This document shows positions 53,580-64,000 of a DNA stretch of 64,000 nt, in pieces (position 1 is the stretch's first letter; every line of letters starts with the position of its first letter). The translations under genes were made by a program, and so were the position numbers. This DNA comes from Gnetum montanum (lineage: Eukaryota; Streptophyta; Gnetopsida; Gnetales; Gnetaceae). The notes below the pieces were generated by a model, which made no database searches, was not told the origin of the DNA, and saw only the letters and a program-made list of their open reading frames with translations. Location: NCBI GenBank assembly GCA_015680685.1, contig MNCI01030391.1:4658-68657 (forward strand), written 5' to 3'.

Positions 53580-56230
53580 TTAATTCAAATTTCAAGTCCT
53601 TAGTTCCCCTATTTGCTGGTGTATGATTATGGTTTAATATTTTCATTTGTGAGCTCTTAGTTGGGGTCATTTTCTTAGAATAGTAATTAATAAGTGGGTC
53701 AAATTATTCCATGCATGTTTTAGATGATTTTAAGTTCTTAGTTTGTAGCCACTAGGTGTCTTCTGGTTTAGTGGCCCATGCTCCATTGTGTTCACGCAGT
53801 TTTTTTTACATCGATTGTGGGCTAATGTTTTGATTGTGTCGACATTATGATGTGTTGGTACAAAATTGGAACCTTTTTTATCATTGGTGATGCATGGAAT
53901 CTTTTGTGTATGTATGGCTCTATGCTTTTATTCCTTAAAAATTTCAAGAGATAAGTCTCTCGTGCTTAACTTAGCATCCATAGTTCTAAGCCATACTCTC
54001 TCCATTATGATAGGAAATTCCTCTTCATTATTCTTTATGTTAATAACCAAGAAGGTTGCTAGATAGGATCACCCTTTGACAGTGGTCACGACATCTTCTA
54101 TTTTTCCCAAAGGAATGGTTACAAATTAATTTGAAAGCTATAATTGAATGTTACACTTTTCAAAGGTTGGTAGGTTCCATGCTTTGTATGTTTCTAGAGA
54201 TATCAAGTTTACTTTAGAACCTAAGTATAGTAGGGCCCTACATGGTAGATTTTCAATTACTTGTAAATAAATAAAAGGAACTCATGGATCAATCCTTTTC
54301 CTAGGAAGTATCTCTGCCTTTATCTAATTTAATACTATCTCTATGAGCATGAAAGTTTTTAGATTAGCATTGGATTATGAATGAGGATCATTATTTCTTG
54401 GAGGATTGGATGTGGATAGAGTTGAAGTAGATGTGCTCATCATCCTTTGAATCCTTTCTAAACTTGTTTAGGATAATGACCATTTCTTGGATTATGCTTC
54501 ATGAATGATTACGTTATACTATATGCTGACTATACTAGTTGCTCTTTTCTGCTAGGGTTGTGATGGTAGTTCCCCTTGCATTATAGGAAATGGAATTGGT
54601 GGTAAAGGATTAGGATGTTGACTTAGCGAACCAGTTTCTTGTGGATGCATGTATGAATTGGAGTCTATCTTGGTGGTGTAGGTCTATGGTATTCTAGTTT
54701 ATAGTATTGTAAATCTTGAATGACTACATTACTTTGAGAGATTGAACATTGCACATAGTATCCATATGGGTCTAGTTGTCAATATGGGAACTATTGTCAT
54801 GGTGGTGGCATGGCCCATAATTGAGGCTATTGGCACTATTGGTGGTACTACTCCTATGGCTGTAGATAGGCTCCAGTGGAATACTATATGGGTTGGAAGG
54901 CTTGCTTGTAGTTACCTTGAGGATAAGGTAACCATTTGGACATCTATTTCTTGATAAATTTGGGATTAGGTGCATATGTCCTTGTTTCTTGTAAGTGTGT
55001 CATTATAAGATAACATCCTATGGTATGTTCATATTGGCATATAACACATCCTTCCTCATCTTCAGAGCTTATTTCTGAACATTCAGCCATTGAGGCCACT
55101 TTTCATTTTGTCTAAAGTCTCTCTGCTTCTTCTTATCTTTACCTTTAGCAAAGGCTGGCTTAGTTCATACCTTCACAATCTCTAAGGCTATTGTAAACTT
55201 TTCATGAATTGAATCCTACATCTTTTCTAGCTTGTTTGCTATGGTAGTGATAGATTTTTTAAGAGGTAGTGTTTTCTTTTGTATTACCTCATTCAAGGTC
55301 TCCTCTTCTTATGGGCCACATAGTCTTCCATCCCTTTTGCAAATGAATGGATCTTTGTTGTACTCTTCAGTTGACTCTCTTTTCTTTAATTTACCTTCTT
55401 CTTTGCCACTTGATCGATTAACCTTTGTATTCAATGGATACACATTTCTGATAATTTTCCTTGAGTGTAAACCCTAAAGATCTCTCTATCTTTGTTTTTG
55501 ATAGTGTAGCTCAGTTGCTCCCATTGAGAAAATCCATGGCTTAGGTAGCTATGCAACAATGAATAATATTGGTCCTTTGCTGCATCAAGGGATTTATGGG
55601 TTCCTTACTTCCATCCTTGGATCTATTTTCAAAGATTGGATACTCAAGGATAAGTTTGATATTTATCTTCAAAAAGCTCCATCATGGTACTCCATTTTGT
55701 TCAAGTCATCTATACTAGCTTTTAACTTCTTTCACAAGTATCCTTGGCAACAACTTCAATTTCTGCCAATCACTTTCTATGTTTTATAGAATGTAGGAAT
55801 CATGAACTTCTTGAAGTTGATGTTCAGGATTAGAATTGTAACCACCCTCAAATCTAGGCATGTTTTTCATGTCTAGCTTCTTGATGTGGTATCTTTTATG
55901 TTCCTAGTTGGTATATAGATAACTTTCTAGATATTGGTCATACTACAGGTTGTTAAAAAGGATTCATCATCATGATTGGGTTCCCAAGCTTTGTTGTAGT
56001 GGTGTCCCCTTTGGTGCTCATACCTTTCTCTATCTTTCCTTCTATCCATGTACCTTCTTGGTTCATGGTCATCATCTTCTTCATCAGAGTATCTTGGGTG
56101 ATGATCATAATGATCATGAGTCCTTTGATCTTCCTTGTCATGGTTTTAATATCTTTGTATCCTTCTATCAAAGTTCATAGAAAATTATTAGGATGAAGAT
56201 GAAGTTGAAATAGCATAAAATATTCATGCT
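53580..56230 (-). pseudogene. Ty3 gag-protease remnant, unit B
   Basis: Equivalent of 24972-27640. The protease site is at about 54190-54225 on the minus strand (LDS in A reads as a decayed L-T-G region here). The variant knuckle CVICQYEHTIGCY is at 55013-55048. The charged Gag stretch is at about 55980-56120. Stops and shifts throughout; the plus-strand frames here (for example 54742-54954, 55559-55789) are shadows. Confidence 0.55.
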
Positions 56231-56890
56231 ATAATCATCATTTCCAAACTTGAGGTAAGGATTCATTGTAAATGTGAGATATGTAGTCCATGAACTATGA
56301 TCTTGCATATTTAAGCTTTTTAGGGGTAAAAAATGCTTCAAACATTATTATTGCCTCAATTCCCAAGTAGAAAAAGGTATTCCATGTCTATATTTGGGCT
56401 TGTAAAGGTTGAAAACACCTTGGTAATGGGTGAAATTGACATTTCCATGGGTTTTGTAGGGGTATAGGCCCAACTACACTGCAATCATCAATTCCAATTG
56501 GTGCTATAGTAGACATGGTATTGTAGTAGATGGGAAGTTCTATTCTATTCTAGAAGATGATAGTAGCTAGCGTAGTCACCACTAGGACCCAACATAAGTG
56601 CAACATTGAAACTATTGGAATTTCCATTTTTCCAAGAGTGGCCAATGTAGTCATCCTAAGTCTTCAATAGCAAGTGTAGATAGCATTTTCCACCAGGCAC
56701 AACATTTCCCATGGGCTCCATCATTTCTGTAGTTTCCAAATCTTTGCACATTTTCCATTAATCTTTGGCATTCCAATAACCTTAGCCTAGTCCACCAAAG
56801 CTAGGTTAGCAAGGATGATGCTAGCATAGTTACAAAATTTCATTTACGATTTATAGTAAATGGATGGATTTTTTGGTTGTAGTATATATC
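56205..56890 (+). repeat. Left arm of the long inverted repeat, unit B
   Basis: Pairs with 58335-58900 in reverse complement (AAAAAATGCTTCAAACATTATTATTGCC against GGCAATAACAACTTTTGAAT). Equivalent of 27555-28225. Confidence 0.7.
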
Positions 56891-58024
56891 AAGTTACTAT
56901 AAATGATAACTACATCAAAAGTTGATAATTTTTGCAGTTGCAAATTGATGCCAATTTGTTAGTAATCATGGTAGTGACTTATAGACCTAGAAATAGATGT
57001 TGGTATTAAGAACCTTAGTTGTTGAAATGGGAAATTGAAAGATTTGAGCACAAAAATAGTATTAACCTTGAGTCCCAGGGGCCTATGGAAAATGAGACTT
57101 AGGGTACCCTGGATGGTCTTGCTCATCACCTAGTGATTTACGAAGTGTAAACATAGAAGTGCTTTTGAAATTGTAAAGATAAATGATAATTTACATGGAA
57201 ATGACATATTGAAAATGGCCTACTAAAAATGTAAATAGAAAATGAGCTATTGAAAAAGGCAACAAAAAATGTTATAGTTATAGAAATAAGGGTAGAGATA
57301 GAAATAGAAACCAAAATTTTCACAACATAAACCAACAGATTTATAAAAGAACATAAAAGAGATTGAGTTCATAGTGTATAGTATTATGCCAAGCATATAG
57401 GAAGTTGCTTGATAAAGCTTGAAGTCCATTGAAGAAGGATATCTCCATGATCTAGTTTCTTCTCAACTTTAGTCTACTACAACTTTTTGTTAGTTTTCAC
57501 CAAATTGGCTACATGGGAATGGGATTGGTGTAACATGTTTGGGGTAATGAAAACTAGGTGGGAGTCTCTATGCCTAGTGTAGTCTCAGTTTCTACCACTT
57601 AATGGAATTACTAAGTGAGGATGTAATGGTTGTGATGGATTTTGGTGGTTGCTAATGGAGATGGAAATAGGATAGGGTCTACACTTTATGTGGCAATGAC
57701 ACTTATGTGGTGGTGTTTATGCATAGCATAGTGCTAATTGCTACTACTAAAAATGTAGTTAGGTTGCAAATGGATTTGATGAATAATGGAAATAACTATG
57801 AAAAATGATAAATGGTGTTGTTGAAGAATGGTTTTAAAATGCTAATGTGCCAAAATGCTAAGCATTCACAATAATTGTATATGATGCCAAAAATTCCAAA
57901 AGTCTAGACCTTGGAAATGATGTCAATGTTGGGATTGTATAGGTTTAGGATTACCATTTTTAGGCTCATTGTTCATTTCCATTGATTGTTGACAAATTGG
58001 CATTGATTATGGGTAGGAACGACT
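56891..58024. other. Spacer between inverted-repeat arms, unit B
   Basis: Equivalent of 28226-29344; no gene seen. Confidence 0.4.
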
Positions 58025-58325
58025 ATTAGTACTATTGTCGTCAACCAACTACTACTCAGCGTATTCAGCTAACTACTGCTAGCATAGTTAGCTAACTACT
58101 GCTAATGTAGTCAGTGAACTACTGCTAGTGTAGTTAACCAACTACTGCTTAGCATAGTTAGCTAGCTAGTGCTAGCATAGTTAGCCAACTATTGCCAGCG
58201 TAGTCAGTCAACTACTACTCAACCTATTTAGGAAACTATTGCCAACATAGTTAGCCAACTACTACTCAACATAGTCAGCCAACTACTTTGAGTGTAGTCA
58301 ATAAAGTACTACCAATGTAGTTGGA
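58025..58325. repeat. 23-24 bp tandem array, unit B
   Basis: About 13 units of the type TAGTTAGCCAACTACTGCTAGCA in one direction, immediately before the right inverted-repeat arm. Confidence 0.8.
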
Positions 58326-58334
58326 ATTTGTGGT

Positions 58335-58900
58335 AAGTCCAAAATGGACTACCATGACAAAACTGATCCATTTACTATACATAGTAAATATGATTTTTTG
58401 ATATGGGAAATGGAAAGATGAACCAAAATTTTCGAAATGGTAGAACCCATCGGAACATGTTATTCCTGGTGAAGATTGTTGTTTGACCATAATTGACTTG
58501 GGAGACATGTGTTGGCTATTGTTGGAGAAATGACCATCCCAACAATGCCAATGTTGCATCTCTACCTAGTATTGGTTATGACTACATTGGCTATTGTAGC
58601 TACTATGCTACTAAAAATGGCTCAAGCATAGTTGGGGCTATACCCCTACAAAAATTCATAAAAATTCCATTTTTAGTCATGGCAAAGGTGTATTCTACCT
58701 TTCCAATCCTAGATATGGATATGGGGTATCTATTTCTAGTTGGGAAATGAGGCAATAACAACTTTTGAATAATTTTTAGTCTAAAAAAGTTGAAATATGC
58801 CATATTATAGCTTATGTACTACATATCTTACATTTACAATGAGACTTTGCCTTAAGTTGAAAAGTGGGATTTGCAACATGAATTTTGATGGTATTTTTTT
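58335..58900 (-). repeat. Right arm of the long inverted repeat, unit B
   Basis: Partner of 56205-56890. Confidence 0.7.
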
Positions 58901-59234
58901 GGCCCCTCTTTGTTGATGTCTATAGGATCAACTTGAGAGACATTAACAAAGAATAAAAAAAAACCACTATAGGTTCATCACCAATATATTTTCTCTATGC
59001 TTGATTTAGTAGTATCAAATTATGCTCAAGAGTGCTTAATGTGAGGCCATGATGATGAAATGGTATTCATGTCATAAAGAAATGGTCATGAGGGCTAACA
59101 AATATTACTCAAATAGTTTAGGCTATGCACTTTGTGTTTAGAAGTGTGGTTTTCTTGGTAGACGTGTTTGAGAAATTGATACTTCACTTTAAGGTAATGT
59201 GCTCTTTACCAACATTGATGTTGGTGTTGGTTTC

Positions 59235-59530
59235 CTCATTGAGTAAGATGTGTTACATTCAACAGACTTAGAGTTTTCCCATCAAATGAGGAGTGTTGTG
59301 CACATTGGACTTAGTGCTTTTCCACTAAATGAGTTGTGTTACATTCAAGTGGACTTGGGATTTTCCCATCGAACAAGGCATGTTATGCTTGATGGACTTA
59401 GCATTTTCACATTGAATAAGATGCATTACATTCTAGTGGACTTGGGGCTTTCCCCTCAAATAAGGTATGTTACGCTCAATGGACTTAGTGTTTTTCCATT
59501 GAACAAGATGTGTTACATTCTAATGAACGT
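59235..59530 (+). repeat. 44 bp tandem array, unit B
   Basis: About seven units with an 87 bp two-unit period. The period keeps a plus-strand frame open over 59250-59606 with a 29-residue repeat (FPLNELCYIQVDLGF... and FTLNKMHYILVDLGL...). The frame is closed in unit A, so I treat it as a by-product of the repeat rather than a gene. Confidence 0.8.
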
Positions 59531-62132
59531 AGAGGTAGATCATAGGACAACATTTCTGCTCAAGGTATATGAAGGTTATATTTACACTATAGGGTTGGGT
59601 TCATAAGAAATTATATGGAACAAGCACTCTTAGATAGATTCACTAAATCTTGCAGATCGATGTTATGTGATGACTGATTGCCATGATGAGTTGTGCTTGT
59701 GTGATGGCACTAGGCTTCATCCTGCAAATGCAACTCCAGGAGAACTAGAACACCAGAGAGAGAAATCATGTTATTACAATGGGATACATTAGGCCATGAA
59801 GGATGGTTTGGCCAATCTGGCTACCTAAGGTCACATGTTGCCAGTCGAAGGCATTGGTAGGCTACATTGCCAATTTAAGGCTTTATCAGGCCATGGTGTT
59901 ATTTTAAGATGTTAGTACACTATGGATATTAGGCTTACTTTTTTATGGTTGTCAATGTTGTGGTTGTTATAGGCTACACGTAGTATGGTTTGAGATAGGA
60001 ATTATTGACCGAATTAGCTAGCTCATTCCCATCCATGTCTGTTATCCAATAGGCTCCATTTCTATCAGCCTTGTTAATTAAAAAAGGTCCTTCCTAGTTG
60101 GCTAAGAATTTGTTTGCATGCCCATGAACAGCCTTAAGGACTACGTATCCTTCATTGATTTTCCACTTTTGGTGGTTTTTTCGTTTCTACCTCTCTTGGT
60201 AGTGCTCAACTTAATCAAGAATTCGTACCTGCTACTCCTCCACTAAGTCTAGGTTAATGGTTTGTAACTCCTTGCTCTACTCATTGTTGATGAAGTTGGA
60301 TAAGGCTACTTGGAGTGATAGTACTTGCAATCCAAAAGGTAAAATACCTTCAAAACCATAAATAAGGTTATAAGGGATCATGCTTTTTGTGATGTGATAT
60401 GTTGTTCTGGAGGCCCAAAGTGCATGGATAAGCTATCCATGCCATTTGCACCTACTATTGATGAGCATCTTCTTGAGCAAGTTGATGATGGCCTTGTTGC
60501 TTACTTTAGATTGTTTGGTGGCCTAAGGGTATTAACATGATGAGAAAGAGTCTTTAATTCCTAGGTTATGATAGAAATTATATGTTTCTTGGCTACTAAA
60601 CTACACTCAATTGTCTGTGACTATAGTCATAGGTATACAAAAATGAGCTACTATGTTGTGTGAGATGAACGTACAAACCTATTCATATGTAGTCTTCCTT
60701 AGAGAAATAACTTCATCCTACTTAGTAACATATTTGGTTATGGTAATGATGAAGCTATTCCTTGTAAAATACTTAGGCATTATAGATCCAATGATATTTA
60801 ATCCCCATCATTAGAATAACTATGAAATGTGAGTAGTATGTAACTAGTTGGTGGCATATGTATGAAGTTGCTATGTTGTTGGCATGTGTCACAAGTTTTG
60901 ACCTTCTACAAGTAATCATTTTCCATATAAGGCTAGTAATAACCTAACCATCTAATATTAGTAGCCATGGCTCTAGGTCCTATATGTGCACCACAAGCAT
61001 CCTCATGAACCTACTCTAGGACTATTCTAGCTTTGATTCTACCTAAGCACTTAAACAATATGCCATCATAGGATTGTTGACATAACGTGTTATTCCCTAC
61101 AATGACATATTATGTTGATCATTTATGTACAAAATCATTTTGAGCAGTAATCAAGCCTTGTGAATATTTATCATATATAAGGTAAAACTTTATAGGAGCA
61201 GTATGAACTATGGCCAGAAAGGTATCCTTAATGCTCTATGTGATGGGGATAGCATAATCCACAGTTAAGATAGGTAACTTGCTAAACATATCTGGTGTAA
61301 CATTAAGGGATAGCATCAGCTATGACATTTTTATTGTGGGGTATATGTTGGATATCAGCATTTGTAAAATTATTTAATAGTTACTTTTCTAAGTCACAGT
61401 AAGGTTGTAAATGTTTAGCTTTGCATGCATAAATGTTGGTTACCTAGCTAACCACAAGCTGTGAATCATCCTTGATTATAAACCACTTAATTCCTAGGTT
61501 ATGTGATACCATCATTCCTTTTATTAGATCTTCATACTTTGCTATGTTTTTGGTGCATGGAAACTCAAAATTATAGGAGAAGGATTGAAGTTTTCTAGAT
61601 AAAAATGTTATGATGGTAGCAGCACTAGCCCCATGGGCAGTTGAAGCTCTATCGAAGTGAATCGCTACCTCATAATCCTTTGGTGTTTGGCTAACAATGT
61701 TGATATGTTCATCAGGAAACTTAGGGTGTATAGTTGCTTGGTCATCAACAAGTGAAATTTTAAGTTACACAACTATAGCTTGACCTTTCATTGAAGATTA
61801 AGAAATATAATGAAGGTCAAACTCTATTGTTATGGCTTTCCATCAGGCTATATGACTACTCTTGTAAATATTGGTTGTTATGGTCCTAAGTATGTTGTTT
61901 GTGCAAATAACATTGACTTGGCTTTGAAAGAGGTAGTGTCTCCATTTCTTCAACAAGAAGACTAGTGCTAGACAGTCCTTCTTCACTTCAGAATATCGTG
62001 TTTCATGGACAACTAATGCATGAATAAGATAATATATTGGCATTTCTACCCAATGATCATGTTTTTAATAGAATAGAGAGGCAATGGATGTGCCAAAGAT
62101 GACAAGGTAGATATAAAATGGTTTACCTTCTT
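59531..62132 (-). pseudogene. Ty3/Tat-type pol piece, unit B
   Basis: Equivalent of 31021-33569. RNase H is open at 61843-62043 (PIYYLIHALVVHETRYSEVK, then CLALVFLLKKWRHYL). The second RNase H is at about 61430-61760, and integrase zinc and core regions are at about 60400-61060. RT is absent, cut at the same R junction as in unit A. Confidence 0.75.
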
Positions 62133-63090
62133 ATGAAGGATAGACTGTAGGTAGTTGCATGAAATAGTGTTTGTTTGGAAGAAACATTGGTTGTGGAAGA
62201 GATATTTTACCGATGATTATAATGACATCATCCCTCTATCAAGCAAGTAAAAAATGGAAACCTGTGATGTTACTCATTGTTTGATGGAGAGAGACTTTCA
62301 TTATTGTTAAGTTTTTTATTCTTCTTGCATGTTGTTCATTCATGCTATGTTTTTCTTCAATTTTAGAATCATTCATTTTATAATGTTTGAATGATGGCTC
62401 TAGTCAAAAAGAAATTTTGGTTTGGGGTGATGCTATCATCACTGTCAATGGTTCTTTTAACCATTAGACTTTAAACCATAATGACAGCGCTTGATTCTAT
62501 AATTGCACTCAAGATTTGACATCTTTGGAATGAAATTGGATGTTGGTATTAATAATTGATTGTTACAGTAAAATGAGTTGTCAAAATCCGTTAATTCATT
62601 TAATTTTGTGAATCAACAATTGTGTTGGAACTATGGAGTTTTCTTTGGCCTTGTTTCTTTCATACTAGTGGCAAGATATTTTTTGAAATGTATAGCTTAT
62701 TCAAAGTCTTATTTAAAAATTTTTCATTAACATTACCATCAGTTAGAGTAATGGTTGAAACTTTACATTAGGTTTTGAACTAGAGTATTCCTTTTAATAT
62801 ATTTTAGAAAGTGTACATATGTTTTGCATGCTTTAGAGGATGCTCTTGGATGCTTTCTTTGAGTAAGTGTAGAATAAGAAAAAATTTGTTAAAATGTTTC
62901 ATTACTAATGCATTCAGGTCATATTGATGAATTATAAGATTAGTTCTTCCACCATAAGCATGAGTTCTATGTTCCTCTACTAAGAAAACTGCATAGAAAG
63001 CATTAAGTGTTCCCTTCTCATGCAATGTTCTAATCCATGGTGAGTGATTGGAGGACACACTAGATAAACTTGAAATTGCTAAAGATTATT
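62133..63090. repeat. R block, unit C copy 1
   Basis: Near-identical to 1571-2545 and gives the empty site for the LTR element at the window start. The 84-codon minus-strand frame 62804-63058 matches 2249-2503 with two residue changes. Confidence 0.75.
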
Positions 63091-63099
63091 AAGGCTTGT

Positions 63100-63690
63100 G
63101 CAGTTTACACTGGTTATGTAAGAGATATTTCACCAATGATGATGATGACAACGTCTCCTCTATCAAGCAAGTCAAAAATGGGTACCTGTGATGTCATTCA
63201 CTATTTCATGGAGAGAGATTTATGTTATTAGCATGTTTTTTATTCTTCCTTTATGTTGTTCATTCCCACTATGTTTTTCTGCAATTTTAGATTTGTTCAT
63301 TTTATAATATTTGGATGATGGCTCCAATCAAGAAGCAATTTTGGTCTAGGGAAATGCTATCATCGCTATCAATGGTTATTTTAACCATCAAACTTCAAAT
63401 TGTAAGGGCAACACTTGATTCTATAATTACACTCTAGATTTGACATCTTTGTAATGAAATTGGATGTTGGTATTAGCAATTGATTGTTAGAGTAAAATGA
63501 GTTATCAAAATCCATTAATTCATTTAATTTTGTGAATCAATTATCATGTTGAAATTTTGAAATTTTTTTCTTCTTCTTTCTTTCATACTAGTGGCAAGAT
63601 ATTAGTTAAAATGCATAGCTTATGAAAAGTCTTGTTTAAAAATTTGTCATTAATATTGTCGTCGGTTAGAGTAATGGCTCAAACCAAAAA
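63100..63690. repeat. R block, unit C copy 2
   Basis: Equivalent of 2555-3127, again cut by LINE sequence at the same base. Confidence 0.7.
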
Positions 63691-64000
63691 GAGCAATTGC
63701 AAAAGAGTAACCACTTAAGAAAAAGTAATATTATTGGTAAAGCCTAGTTCTTGACATTGAAGTTAAACATTACTTGCAATAGAGCATTTTATACCATAGT
63801 CAAATTTAGTGTAGTTGGTGTTTTGATACTAGGGATCTAGAAAACATTTCCAAATAAAGAAAATAATCTCAAATAAGAGGATTTTCCATTCTTTCTGAAG
63901 GTGTCACTTAACACAATCATCTTTGAAGATACATAGAGGGAAACCAACATAGTGGTTAGGAATAAAAACTTGAAGAGATTGACACCACTTCCAAATTTCT
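63691..64000 (-). pseudogene. LINE zf-RVT piece, unit C, runs off the window
   Basis: Equivalent of 3128-3440. Shows that the LINE insertion in R copy 2 predates the A-C duplication, while the copia insertion cannot be judged here because its site lies beyond the window. Confidence 0.65.

Noticed and set aside
59250-59606. 118-codon plus-strand gene
   Set aside because: It lies on the 44 bp tandem array, whose 87 bp period keeps the frame open; the unit A equivalent is closed.
1-64000. tRNA, rRNA or other structured RNA genes
   Set aside because: No tRNA-like cloverleaf boxes or rRNA sequence were noticed while reading; a tRNAscan/Infernal run would be decisive.

Overview
The window reads as nuclear DNA of a large, repeat-rich plant genome. 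A seed plant is clear; a gymnosperm-like genome is only an inference from the low gene density and the old, heavily decayed retroelements. Evidence for a plant is the mix of Ty1/copia, Ty3/gypsy (tRNA-Asp primer site, RNase H duplicated as in Tat/Ogre-type elements), RTE-like and other non-LTR elements, plus a plant-style C2-domain gene. There are no bacterial-type operons, CRISPR arrays or recognisable tRNA/rRNA genes. Most open frames are short islands in decayed transposon genes.

The dominant structure is a segmental duplication. Unit A (about 1571-33569), unit B (about 33570-62132) and the start of unit C (62133 to the end) follow each other in the same orientation. Each full unit runs: a roughly 0.95 kb unidentified block ('R'); a minus-strand LINE; LTR-like sequence; two plus-strand RTE 3' pieces; one minus-strand C2-domain gene; then a long minus-strand Ty3 region holding gag-protease, a long inverted repeat with a 23-24 bp tandem array at its centre, a 44 bp tandem array, and a pol piece (RNase H, second RNase H, integrase) cut off at the R junction. 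A and C look about 2% diverged by eye over the first few hundred bases, while A and B are clearly more diverged, so the higher-order period may be about 60.56 kb.

Later events distinguish the units. Unit A carries the end of an LTR element at 1-1570, a complete but dead copia element (4034-8320, TSD CCCTT), and a minus-strand LTR plus 3.7 kb internal region (18327-22830) with extra ORFs. A solo LTR (9587-10441) interrupts its LINE; in B that LTR survives only as its right-hand part. Unit B carries a complete non-autonomous gag-protease-only LTR element (38947-45694, TSD ATTAT), a 3' LTR fragment (49949-51014), and a 522-base gap (36737-37258).

The only plausible host gene is the C2-domain gene. 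Copy B (48253-48891) has a TATA box, a good start context and an open 212-codon frame. Copy A (16662-17389) has lost its start codon by a 45 bp deletion between GGTC repeats and has a 7 bp frameshifting duplication. Several isolated N bases are flanked by exact direct or inverted copies of adjacent sequence and look like unmerged contig ends, not biology.
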